From the NCBI GenBank assembly GCA_007135295.1, contig SLJD01000023.1, positions 1 to 6,832 on the forward strand: DNA of 6,832 nucleotides. Reading direction: 5' to 3'. Made by a program: the position numbers and the translations under genes. Shown here in pieces: positions 1-6,832 of this stretch. This DNA is from Phycisphaerales bacterium. GTDB taxonomy: Bacteria; Planctomycetota; Phycisphaerae; Phycisphaerales; SM1A02. Within the stretch, counting starts at the first letter, position 1. Each line of letters starts with the position of its first letter. Below the pieces are notes generated by a model that saw only the letters and a list, made by a program, of their open reading frames with translations, did not search any database and was not told where the DNA came from.

Positions 1-75
1 CGGTCATTCCTCATCAATGCTCCAGTTTCGCCGATCTGCAAATCGCATCGCATGGTGCGGTGCCGTGTTTACGAC

Positions 76-80
76 AGGAG
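76..80 (+). promoter_or_regulatory. Ribosome binding site deciding the cheA start
   Basis: AGGAG lies six bases upstream of the GTG at 87, which is ideal Shine-Dalgarno spacing. An earlier in-frame GTG at 60 has no purine-rich stretch at suitable distance, only GC-rich sequence with CATGGTG. The GTG at 87 is therefore the better start. It gives an 865-residue CheA beginning MSFSEHIEA. The frame stays open to the left edge, so a still longer form cannot be formally excluded. Confidence 0.65.
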
Positions 81-86
81 CAGATC

Positions 87-2684
87 GTGAGCTTCAGCGA
101 GCACATCGAGGCCATCGCCAAGTCCGCGGTGATGATTGATGCTACCGATCTCCCCGGCCTGGTTGCATTGCAGGATGAGTTCAAGTCCGCCCGCATCGCG
201 GCGGATGAGGCCGGCGCCACAGACGCCGCCGCCCTCGCCGACGCAGCCATTCAGCACATAGAAGACATCGTGCTTCGCACGATTGATGATGTCGGCCAAC
301 ACTTCAATCTCGTGCTTGAGATCATTGAGCAACTGCAACGGACCGTTGACGGAATATCTGCCCACGGCAATGAACCGGGTCAGTCCGAAGCCGTGGCGAG
401 CACGGACCCTGCGCTCATCGCATCCTGGATCGACAGCAGCCTCGATCTTATCGCCTCATTGGAGCCGAGCGTGCTGGCGCTTGAGTCCGGCACGCTCGAC
501 CCATCATCGGTCGACGAGGAACTCGGCCACCTCCGACGAGGGCTCCACACCATTAAAGGGGAGTGCGGTGTCCTGGGGCGACATGATATTCAGCGTGTAT
601 TTCATGAAGCCGAGTCTCGTCTTGATGCGTCACTTGAAAGCGGCATTTCAATCTCAGCCCAAGAGCTTCTTGCGCTGCTGGATTGGTTCAACGTATTTCT
701 GGAGCGGCTGCGGGAGGATCCGGCTGCATCGCCGGATGATTGCGAGGCGATGTGCGAACGACTGCGGCAGTCGGCGGAGCGTCCCCATCCCAACCTGGAC
801 GCCGCTGATGATGACAACCGTCATGTTTCGGACGCCGGCGCGACGGACTCGACGTTGCAGTCGTCTCCAGAGGCTCTACGGGATGATTCCCGCGGGGCTG
901 TCGTGGTGGACATTGACGACGCGATGAGGGACAACCTTCAGGATTTTCTCGCCGAGGCGCGAGATCACATCAACGCAGCGGAAGAAGCGTTGCTTGACCT
1001 GGAGAAGGTTCCGGACGACCACGAACAGATCAACACAGTGTTCCGCGCGTTCCACACGATCAAAGGGGTCGCCGGGTTCATGAACCTCACCGCGATCGTG
1101 GATCTGGCGCACAATGCCGAGTATCTGCTCGACGCAGCCCGCTCCCGAACACTGACCCTGAATCCGCCGTTGATGGGGCTCATCCTGATTTCGTGCGACA
1201 TGCTGCGGCAATTGACAGGCGTGCTCGAGGGCGGAGGAGCGCCGACGAAAGGCCGATACGACGCGATCAATGAGCAGCTTCAAGCAGCGGTGCAAGGCCG
1301 ACCGGTTGACCTCGACGCCATTCCCGAAGACACCGAGCCGGCCGAGTCGGATGATGCGGCTGGCGCAGGCGCCGGGGCATCCGACACCGGCCGATCCGGG
1401 TCGATGAAGACCAGGGACCGGCGGTCCAATTCAGGTAGTGGCGAGCGGCGGGTCGACCAGACCGTAAAAGTCAGTACGCAGCGCATGGACAATCTTGTGA
1501 CGATGGTCGGCGAACTGGTCATCGCACAACAGATGGTTATCCAGGATGCGGACGATCTCCAGATTCAGGATGAGCGGCTTCAGCGAAACCTCGGCCACGT
1601 ATGGAAGATCGTACGCGATCTTCAGGAAGTCTCGATGTCGCTGCGCATGGTCAGTCTTCGCGGCCTGTTTCAGAAGATGTCTCGACTTGTCCGTGATATC
1701 GCCGCCAAGTCGACAAAGCAGATTCAATTCGTCACCGAAGGTGAGGATGTTGAAATTGATCGAAACGTGGTCGAGGAGATCGCCGATCCGCTCGTGCACA
1801 TGATCCGCAACTCGTGCGACCACGGCATCGAGTCACCAGACGACCGCCGGGCCGCCGGCAAACCTGACACCGGGCACCTGACGCTCAGGGCGTATCACGG
1901 CGGCGGATCGATCGTGATTGAGATCGAAGATGACGGTCGAGGACTCGACCGCGAGAAGATTCTTTGCAAAGCACTGGACCGGGGCGTACTCTCGGCCGAC
2001 CGCGACGTCTCGGAGATGTCAGACCAGGAGGTCTACAAACTTGTCTTTCTCCCCGGATTCTCGACCGCCGACGAGGTCACCGACCTGTCCGGCCGGGGGG
2101 TGGGCATGGATGTCGTGAGGCGGAATATTGAGGCAATGCGCGGCAAGGTAGATATTCGTTCAACACCGAGCCGGGGAACGACATTTATCATTCAGCTTCC
2201 GCTGACGATGGCAATAATCGATGGCATGATCGTGCGGGTTGGAAGCGAACGGTATGTCGTGCCCACGCTTTCCATCGAACGAAGTTTCCGGCCGAGTGAG
2301 AATGAACTTCACACGGTCGTTGGTCGCGGTGAGATGGTTTCAGTTCGTGGCACGCTGCTGCCGGTCTACCGACTCGGTGGTGTTCTCGGCCGCGATGACG
2401 GCGAGACCGATCCAACAGAATCATTGCTCGTGGTGATCGAGGCAGGCGATGACCGCTGCTGTGTGATGGTCGATGAGATCATCGGCCAACAGCAGGTGGT
2501 CATCAAGAACCTTGGCCTGCAGAGCCAGTCCATTCCGGGTGTCTCAGGGGGCGCCATCCTGGGCGATGGTCGCGTGGCGCTGATTCTGGACATTAATGGC
2601 ATCATCGGACAGGCCGCCGCCGATGACACGTGCATCTCGACAGCCGTCGCATCTGGCGACATTGAGGCGACCGCAATCGCTTGA
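87..2684 (+). CDS. cheA: CheA chemotaxis histidine kinase with two HPt domains
   Basis: Cytoplasmic kinase of the chemosensory array. It autophosphorylates on HPt histidines using ATP and passes phosphate to CheY/CheB-type regulators. Numbering is from GTG 87 (865 residues). Residues 1-92 form a helical region without a phosphoacceptor motif. HPt1 is about 107-211, with LHTIKGECG and His154. HPt2 is about 276-381, with FHTIKGVAGF and His323. An Ala/Gly/Ser/Asp-rich linker at about 403-457 replaces a recognisable P2 CheY-binding domain. The P3 dimerisation helices are about 458-536. The HATPase is about 546-704, with the N box around Asn575 (RNSCDHGIE), G1 DDGRG at 615-619 and G2 GRGVGMD at 669-675. 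The C-terminal CheW-like P5 domain is about 706-846. All catalytic motifs are intact. It is longer than a typical single-HPt CheA (about 650-700 residues). cheW follows after 26 bases, which suggests an operon. The start is GTG with AGGAG six bases upstream; a GTG at 60 is the alternative. Confidence 0.97.
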   Translation: MSFSEHIEAIAKSAVMIDATDLPGLVALQDEFKSARIAADEAGATDAAALADAAIQHIEDIVLRTIDDVGQHFNLVLEIIEQLQRTVDGISAHGNEPGQSEAVASTDPALIASWIDSSLDLIASLEPSVLALESGTLDPSSVDEELGHLRRGLHTIKGECGVLGRHDIQRVFHEAESRLDASLESGISISAQELLALLDWFNVFLERLREDPAASPDDCEAMCERLRQSAERPHPNLDAADDDNRHVSDAGATDSTLQSSPEALRDDSRGAVVVDIDDAMRDNLQDFLAEARDHINAAEEALLDLEKVPDDHEQINTVFRAFHTIKGVAGFMNLTAIVDLAHNAEYLLDAARSRTLTLNPPLMGLILISCDMLRQLTGVLEGGGAPTKGRYDAINEQLQAAVQGRPVDLDAIPEDTEPAESDDAAGAGAGASDTGRSGSMKTRDRRSNSGSGERRVDQTVKVSTQRMDNLVTMVGELVIAQQMVIQDADDLQIQDERLQRNLGHVWKIVRDLQEVSMSLRMVSLRGLFQKMSRLVRDIAAKSTKQIQFVTEGEDVEIDRNVVEEIADPLVHMIRNSCDHGIESPDDRRAAGKPDTGHLTLRAYHGGGSIVIEIEDDGRGLDREKILCKALDRGVLSADRDVSEMSDQEVYKLVFLPGFSTADEVTDLSGRGVGMDVVRRNIEAMRGKVDIRSTPSRGTTFIIQLPLTMAIIDGMIVRVGSERYVVPTLSIERSFRPSENELHTVVGRGEMVSVRGTLLPVYRLGGVLGRDDGETDPTESLLVVIEAGDDRCCVMVDEIIGQQQVVIKNLGLQSQSIPGVSGGAILGDGRVALILDINGIIGQAAADDTCISTAVASGDIEATAIA

Positions 2685-2695
2685 CTGCCAAATGA

Positions 2696-2702
2696 GAAAG
2701 GG
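2696..2702 (+). promoter_or_regulatory. Ribosome binding site deciding the cheW start
   Basis: GAAAGGG sits in the 26-base gap after cheA and ends eight bases before the ATG at 2711. An in-frame TTG at 2705 would be only two bases from this site, so the ATG is preferred. Confidence 0.6.
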
Positions 2703-2710
2703 CTTTGGCC

Positions 2711-3334
2711 ATGACAGTTGACAACACATGTGCAACCACCGCGTCAACCACATCTCCCGGGGCGCCGCACCACACTGAATCAGATGCTGAGGTCGAAACC
2801 AGTAAATACCTCACATTCTGCCTCGGGGTCGAGGAGTACGGTCTGGAGATTCTCAGCGTTCGCGAGATCATCGGCCTGATCGACATCACTCCGCTGCCCC
2901 GAACGCCGGAGTACGTCAAAGGCGTGGTGAACCTGCGCGGCAAGATCATTCCGGTGATCGATCTTCGGGCGAAGTTCGCCTTGCCGGAAGTCGAGCACAC
3001 GCAGGAGACCTGCATCATCGTCGTCGAGGTGACGGCGGAGGAGGACGGCGAGCAGTTCGACATGGGACTGCTGGTTGATTCGGTGCAGGAGGTCCTCGAC
3101 ATCGCCAGCAACGCGATCGAACCGACGCCGAGCTTCGGGTGCAGCATTCCGCTGAACTACATCAAAGGCATCGGCAAGGTCAAGGACAAGGTCGTCATTC
3201 TGCTGAACATCGACAACGTCATGATGTCGTCGGACCTGTCGCAGATCCAGAACACTCAGTCCTCCTCAGCCCCGTCGACTCAGTCGGCAACCGCAGACAC
3301 ACAGCCGGGCAGTTGCAGAACGGATGCCGCCTGA
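2711..3334 (+). CDS. cheW: CheW chemotaxis coupling protein
   Basis: Cytoplasmic scaffold that joins MCP hairpin tips to the P5 domain of CheA. The product is 207 residues. A CheW SH3-like double barrel spans about 32-172: a first strand around YLTFCLGVEEYGLEI (33-47), VREIIGL (50-56), the signature VNLRGKIIPVIDLR (73-86) that contacts the receptor and CheA, GLLVDSVQEV (119-128), and a closing strand VVILLNIDNV (161-170). Two unstructured tails flank it: about 30 residues rich in Thr/Ser/Ala at the N-terminus, and about 33 residues rich in Ser/Thr/Gln at the C-terminus (175-207). A canonical CheW is about 150-170 residues, so the tails explain the extra length. It follows cheA by 26 bases on the same strand and is most likely its dedicated adaptor. 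The ATG at 2711 is chosen from its upstream GAAAGGG. The family assignment is secure; the role of the tails is unknown. Confidence 0.96.
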   Translation: MTVDNTCATTASTTSPGAPHHTESDAEVETSKYLTFCLGVEEYGLEILSVREIIGLIDITPLPRTPEYVKGVVNLRGKIIPVIDLRAKFALPEVEHTQETCIIVVEVTAEEDGEQFDMGLLVDSVQEVLDIASNAIEPTPSFGCSIPLNYIKGIGKVKDKVVILLNIDNVMMSSDLSQIQNTQSSSAPSTQSATADTQPGSCRTDAA

Positions 3335-3408
3335 GGCGCGACGTTCCGGCGAGTTCAATGAACACCTGATCACCCGAAGTAACAGACACGAAGAGAAAGG
3401 CTAGCGAG

Positions 3409-4872
3409 ATGAACGGATCACGAGGATTGACATATTGGGCTTCCGCCCTGGCCATCGGAGTACTCGCCGCGGCGGTGCCGGCTGAAGCCGCCAGCGAAAA
3501 CGACTCATCCGCTGATGCCACGGAAGTAACCCGGCCAGCGTTCAGGCCGCTGCGGTTCACGGAGGACTGGTCGGCGTACGGCGACATTTTGCGCGATCAG
3601 CGCCGCTGGCCGGACCAGGTGAAGTACCTGCCGTTGTCCGACGATGAATCGGTGCGACTGAGCATCGGCGGCAGCGCGCGGGCTCGCCTTGAACACTGGA
3701 GGAACTTCAATTTCGGCGATCCGCCCGATGCACGCAACAACGATACCTTCGTTCTCGGACGGGCTTTCCTTCATGCCGACCTCCAGGCCGGCGAGCACCT
3801 GCGTGTCTTCGGTGAACTGAAGTCTGCCGGCGTGACCGACCGTCGTCTCATCGGCGGCAGGCGTGCGATAGACGTCGACACGTTCGATGTCCAGAACCTG
3901 TTCGTCGACGTGAGCACACCGATCGGCAGCGACGACGGCACACTGACCTTTCGAGCAGGCCGGCAGGAGCTTCTCTTCGGGGGGCAGCGCCTGGTCAGCC
4001 CACTGGACTGGGCGAACACCCGGCGCACCTTTGAAGGGTTCTCCGCCATCCTGGATGTCGGCGACTGGTCCGTTCATGGCTTCTACACCCAGCCGGTTGA
4101 AGTTCGCAAGTACGACTGGAACAGGCGCGACAGTGACAGCCAGTTCTTTGGCGTATTCGGAACCGGTCAACTGGAACCACTGAACGCAACGCTGGACATG
4201 TACTGGCTCGGCCTTCATCGCCAGGGGCCCGTCACCTTCAACGAGACGACCGGGCGCGAACGCCGCCAGACCGTCGGCACACGACTTGCCGGCGAAATCG
4301 GAGACACCGCCTTCGACTACGACGTGGAAGGGGCCTACCAGTTTGGCAAGGTGGGGAACGACTCTATATCCGCCTACATGTTCGCCAGCCGCACCGGGTA
4401 CACCTTCTCGGAGGTCTGGAGCACGCCGCGCGTCTTCGCCGGCTTCGATTACGCCAGCGGCGATCGATCGCCGGGCGGACGTGTGCAGACGTTCAACCAG
4501 TTGTTCCCGCTCGGCCACGCGTATCTCGGCTGGATCGACGCCGTCGGGCGACAGAACATCATCGCCGCGAGCACAGGGGTCACGTTCGACCCGGTCGATC
4601 GACTGACGGTCGACGTTCACGGCCACATGTTCTGGCGGGCCGAGACGACAGATGCCCTGTACAACGTCGGCGGAGCCGTCAGTCGCGCCGGTGATGCGGG
4701 AAGTTCGAGAGAAGTCGGCGCTGAACTCGACCTGCTACTCCGGTACCAACTCGATCGTCACAACACGGTGTCATTCGGCTACAGCCACTTTTTCCCGGGT
4801 CGGTTCATCCGCGAAAGCGGCCCCTCAGATTCGATGCAGTTTCTCTACACCGGATGGGAATATCGCTTCTGA
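3409..4872 (+). CDS. Alginate-export-family (AlgE-like) outer-membrane porin
   Basis: Predicted outer-membrane beta-barrel of 487 residues. The N-terminus is a Sec signal peptide: a short basic start, a hydrophobic core at about 8-22, and a PAEA site with likely cleavage after Ala27. The mature part carries features of the Alginate_exp family: LRFTEDWSAY at 48-57, KYLPLSDDESVRLSIGG at 72-88, AGRQELLFGGQRLVSP at 183-198 followed by RRTFEGF, and FNQLFPLGHAYLGWIDAVG at 362-380. Alternating polar/hydrophobic strands run throughout. The chain ends in WEYRF, the terminal aromatic typical of barrel proteins recognised by the Bam machinery. AlgE secretes alginate in Pseudomonas, but many family members have no alginate link and their cargo is unknown. 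No alginate-synthesis genes are in view, so I do not call it algE. The ATG at 3409 has GAGAAAGG ending eight bases upstream. It lies between cheW and the MCP on the same strand, an unusual place for a porin. Confidence 0.9.
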   Translation: MNGSRGLTYWASALAIGVLAAAVPAEAASENDSSADATEVTRPAFRPLRFTEDWSAYGDILRDQRRWPDQVKYLPLSDDESVRLSIGGSARARLEHWRNFNFGDPPDARNNDTFVLGRAFLHADLQAGEHLRVFGELKSAGVTDRRLIGGRRAIDVDTFDVQNLFVDVSTPIGSDDGTLTFRAGRQELLFGGQRLVSPLDWANTRRTFEGFSAILDVGDWSVHGFYTQPVEVRKYDWNRRDSDSQFFGVFGTGQLEPLNATLDMYWLGLHRQGPVTFNETTGRERRQTVGTRLAGEIGDTAFDYDVEGAYQFGKVGNDSISAYMFASRTGYTFSEVWSTPRVFAGFDYASGDRSPGGRVQTFNQLFPLGHAYLGWIDAVGRQNIIAASTGVTFDPVDRLTVDVHGHMFWRAETTDALYNVGGAVSRAGDAGSSREVGAELDLLLRYQLDRHNTVSFGYSHFFPGRFIRESGPSDSMQFLYTGWEYRF

Positions 4873-4990
4873 GGACCACGGACCGACACCGGAGTGCAGA
4901 GGCCGATTCGCACAGCGAGAAGTACAAAACTCATTTCTGAACGATGGCGGTCGGTGGGGAACCCCTCAGAGCAACATCGTCGCCAGCAAC

Positions 4991-4995
4991 GGGAG
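4991..4995 (+). promoter_or_regulatory. Ribosome binding site of the NIT-domain MCP
   Basis: GGGAG ends eight bases before the ATG at 5004. The nearby ATG at 4999 is followed after one codon by TGA, so it cannot start the receptor; the ATG at 5004 is the start. Confidence 0.6.
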
Positions 4996-5003
4996 TCCAT
5001 GAC

Positions 5004-6832
5004 ATGAAGATTCAAACCAAACTCATCGCACTGCTTGTTGTTCCGCTGATCGGCCTGACCGTCATCGGCGTGCAGGCCTTTCACGAGAACCGGCAAGCGG
5101 CACAGAATATGAACGTCGTCGAGGATATGGCGGAGCTGTCCGTCTACATCGGCGAGGTTGTTCATGAGGCGCAACGGGAGCGCGGCCGAACCGGCGGCTA
5201 CCTCGGCAGCGACGGCGAGAACTTTCGCACGGAACTGACGGCTCAACATCGAGAGACGGACACGAGCATCCGTGAGCTTCAGTCATACTTGGACGACTTC
5301 GACCAGGCGCGTCTTGATTCCGTCGTTCAGTCAGTCCTGAGCGAGGCCGTAGCCAATCTCAATCGCCTGCAGAGCGTTCGCGACGAAGTCGAATCTCTCC
5401 GCATCGCGTCGGCTGATGCACTCGGCTACTACACGGAGACGATCGATCAGTTTCTTAATCTGATTACCGAGATGGGCAAGCACAGTGACAGCGCTGAGGT
5501 CACCGTCATCATCAACAGCTACGCCCACTTTCTCCGCGCTAAGGAGAACGCCGGCATCGAGCGGGCCGTCCTTACGACGACATTCGCCAACGACGAATTC
5601 CCGGACGGCATGTACGAGCAGTTCATCGCGCTCATGACGCGCCAGGAATCGTATCTGAACGACTTCACTGCTCTGGCCTCGGACGACATCATTGACGCGT
5701 ATCGCACAGCGAGCAGCGACGCCTCGTTCGGCCAGGTCGACTCCTATCGGGAGACTGCGATGGAGAACGCGGCATCCGGTGGGTTCGGCGTTGACCCGAT
5801 GACCTGGTTCGACACGAGCACGACACGGATCAACCGATTTAAGGAAGTTGAGGACTCCGCCGCGGAGGAGCTTCAAGCGACCGCAGCGACCATACGAGCC
5901 GAAGCCACCCGAACGCAATGGATCAGCGGCATGCTGACCGGGAGCATCTGTCTGATCACCGTGGTCGGCGGCTTCCTGTGTCTTCGGTCGATCATTCTCC
6001 CGCTCAAAGCTGTCGTCAGCCGTCTTCAGGACATTGCGGAAGGCGAGGGCGACCTGACGCAACGAGTGGATGAAGATCGCAAGGATGAACTCGGCGAGGT
6101 CGGCAAGTGGTTCAACGCGTTCGTCTCCCGCATCGAGTCCGTCGTGTCTGAAGTGATCGCCGGCTCCGTGCAGATGGACAGCGGCGCATCACAAGTGGCG
6201 TCTGCCAGCCAATCGCTCGCTGAAGGATCGTCCGAGCAGGCGTCGAGTCTCGAGGAGATCAGTGCGTCGATCGAAGAGATGTCGTCGATGACGCAGCAGA
6301 ATTCAGAAAATGTCCGACAGGCGAGCGGACTGTCCGATGAGGCGCGCGATGCCGTCAATCGCGGACAGGAAGAAATGAACCGCATGTCGGAGTCGATGAG
6401 CGAGATCCGACGGTCGAGCGGCGAAATGGCCAACATCATCAAGGTCATCGATGAGATCGCGTTCCAGACGAACCTGTTGGCCCTGAACGCAGCCGTCGAA
6501 GCGGCGCGGGCCGGCGAGGCGGGCAAGGGATTCGCCGTCGTCGCCGAAGAGGTCCGCAACCTCGCCCAGCGATCGGCCGAAGCCGCCAAGAGCACGTCGC
6601 AGATGATCGAGGACTCCGGAAAGAAATGTGAGGAAGGCGTCCAGATCACAGATCGCGTCGCGGAGGTACTTGGTCAGATCGTTGAAAGCAGCACCAAGGT
6701 GAACACCCTGCTCTCCGAAGTCGCGTCGGCATCAAACGAGCAGACCAGCGGCATTGAGCAGATCAATACCGGCGTAACGCAACTCGATAAGGTGACCCAG
6801 CAGAACGCCGGAAACGCGGAAGAGCTTGCGTC
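5004..6832 (+). CDS. Methyl-accepting chemotaxis protein with periplasmic NIT sensor domain (3' end beyond window)
   Basis: Inner-membrane chemoreceptor that controls CheA through CheW. 609 full codons are visible with no stop, so the C-terminus is cut by the window edge. TM1 is about residues 7-25 after a short MKIQTK start, and TM2 is about 307-328. Between them lies a helical periplasmic region of about 280 residues. It matches the NIT (nitrate/nitrite-sensing) family: EAQRERGRTGGYLGS at 55-69, ENFRTELTAQHRETD at 72-86, AKENAGIERAVLTTTF at 179-194, and a late DPMTWFDTSTTRI at 264-276. HAMP follows at about 329-382 (Pro333, DELGEVGKWFN). The cytoplasmic coiled coil has heptad-spaced Glu/Gln pairs at 417-418, 424-425 and 431-432 as candidate methylation sites. 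The near-invariant hairpin tip is at about 483-520 (DEIAFQTNLLALNAAVEAAR, then AGKGFAVVAEEVRNLAQRS). The ligand is inferred from the family: nitrate/nitrite is established for NasR, but NIT receptors may bind other small molecules. GGGAG precedes the ATG. Confidence 0.96.
   Translation, partial: MKIQTKLIALLVVPLIGLTVIGVQAFHENRQAAQNMNVVEDMAELSVYIGEVVHEAQRERGRTGGYLGSDGENFRTELTAQHRETDTSIRELQSYLDDFDQARLDSVVQSVLSEAVANLNRLQSVRDEVESLRIASADALGYYTETIDQFLNLITEMGKHSDSAEVTVIINSYAHFLRAKENAGIERAVLTTTFANDEFPDGMYEQFIALMTRQESYLNDFTALASDDIIDAYRTASSDASFGQVDSYRETAMENAASGGFGVDPMTWFDTSTTRINRFKEVEDSAAEELQATAATIRAEATRTQWISGMLTGSICLITVVGGFLCLRSIILPLKAVVSRLQDIAEGEGDLTQRVDEDRKDELGEVGKWFNAFVSRIESVVSEVIAGSVQMDSGASQVASASQSLAEGSSEQASSLEEISASIEEMSSMTQQNSENVRQASGLSDEARDAVNRGQEEMNRMSESMSEIRRSSGEMANIIKVIDEIAFQTNLLALNAAVEAARAGEAGKGFAVVAEEVRNLAQRSAEAAKSTSQMIEDSGKKCEEGVQITDRVAEVLGQIVESSTKVNTLLSEVASASNEQTSGIEQINTGVTQLDKVTQQNAGNAEELA

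Noticed and set aside
12..38. Flagellar sigma-28-like promoter, with GCCGATCT at 31-38 resembling GCCGATAA
   Set aside because: The -10-like part is incomplete and the sequence at the -35 distance (ATCAATGC) fits poorly; this is chance-level similarity at the window edge.
283..927. Plus-strand open frame of 214 codons inside cheA
   Set aside because: It is frame-shifted relative to the HPt-coding frame, and its Arg/Ser-rich translation is typical of an out-of-frame shadow.
3505..4626. Minus-strand open frame of 373 codons opposite the porin
   Set aside because: It lies wholly antisense to a gene with a clear signal peptide and family motifs. Its translation resembles no family and is explained by GC-rich third positions removing stops.
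4652..5002. Plus-strand open frame covering the porin end and the gap before the MCP
   Set aside because: Two thirds of it is an out-of-frame reading of the porin; the remainder in the gap has no recognisable content and no plausible start signal of its own.
4873..5003. Terminator or promoter in the 131-base gap between porin and MCP
   Set aside because: The GGGGAACCCC at 4956-4965 would leave only a two-base loop and has no T-run. No convincing -35/-10 or sigma-54 pair was found. The 74-base gap at 3335-3408 likewise shows no hairpin.
5331..6062. Minus-strand open frame of 243 codons opposite the MCP, with others at 6026-6649
   Set aside because: Antisense to the NIT, HAMP and signalling regions of an unmistakable chemoreceptor; no recognisable protein and no supporting ribosome binding site seen.

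Overview
The window is a single-strand (+) block of chemotaxis genes from a GC-rich Gram-negative bacterium. The outer-membrane porin-like gene with its signal peptide requires an outer membrane. The two-HPt CheA, the GTG start and the overall style would fit Planctomycetota (for example Phycisphaerae-like) or a proteobacterium. The lineage cannot be fixed from the sequence alone, and I give the planctomycete guess low confidence.

Layout: (1) about 86 bases of edge sequence, open in frames 1 and 3, possibly the tail of an upstream gene. (2) A large CheA histidine kinase (87-2684) with two phosphoacceptor HPt domains, an extra N-terminal helical region and no visible CheY-binding P2 domain. 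(3) A CheW adaptor (2711-3334), 26 bases downstream. (4) A signal-peptide-bearing beta-barrel of the alginate-export (AlgE-like) porin family (3409-4872), 74 bases further on. (5) A methyl-accepting chemotaxis protein (5004 to beyond the right edge) with a periplasmic NIT (nitrate/nitrite-sensing) domain, HAMP and a canonical signalling hairpin, 131 bases after the porin. No gene-free stretch exceeds 300 bases, and I saw no terminator-like hairpin with a T-run in the gaps, so co-transcription is plausible.

Working together: the MCP would sense a periplasmic ligand through NIT and, bridged by CheW, control CheA autophosphorylation at His154 and/or His323. The response regulator and the adaptation enzymes (CheY, CheR, CheB, CheD) are not in view and would be expected just outside the window. 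The unusual element is the outer-membrane porin between CheW and the receptor. A speculative reading is that the porin admits the small anion or organic ligand that the NIT receptor detects, making a pore-plus-receptor sensory module.
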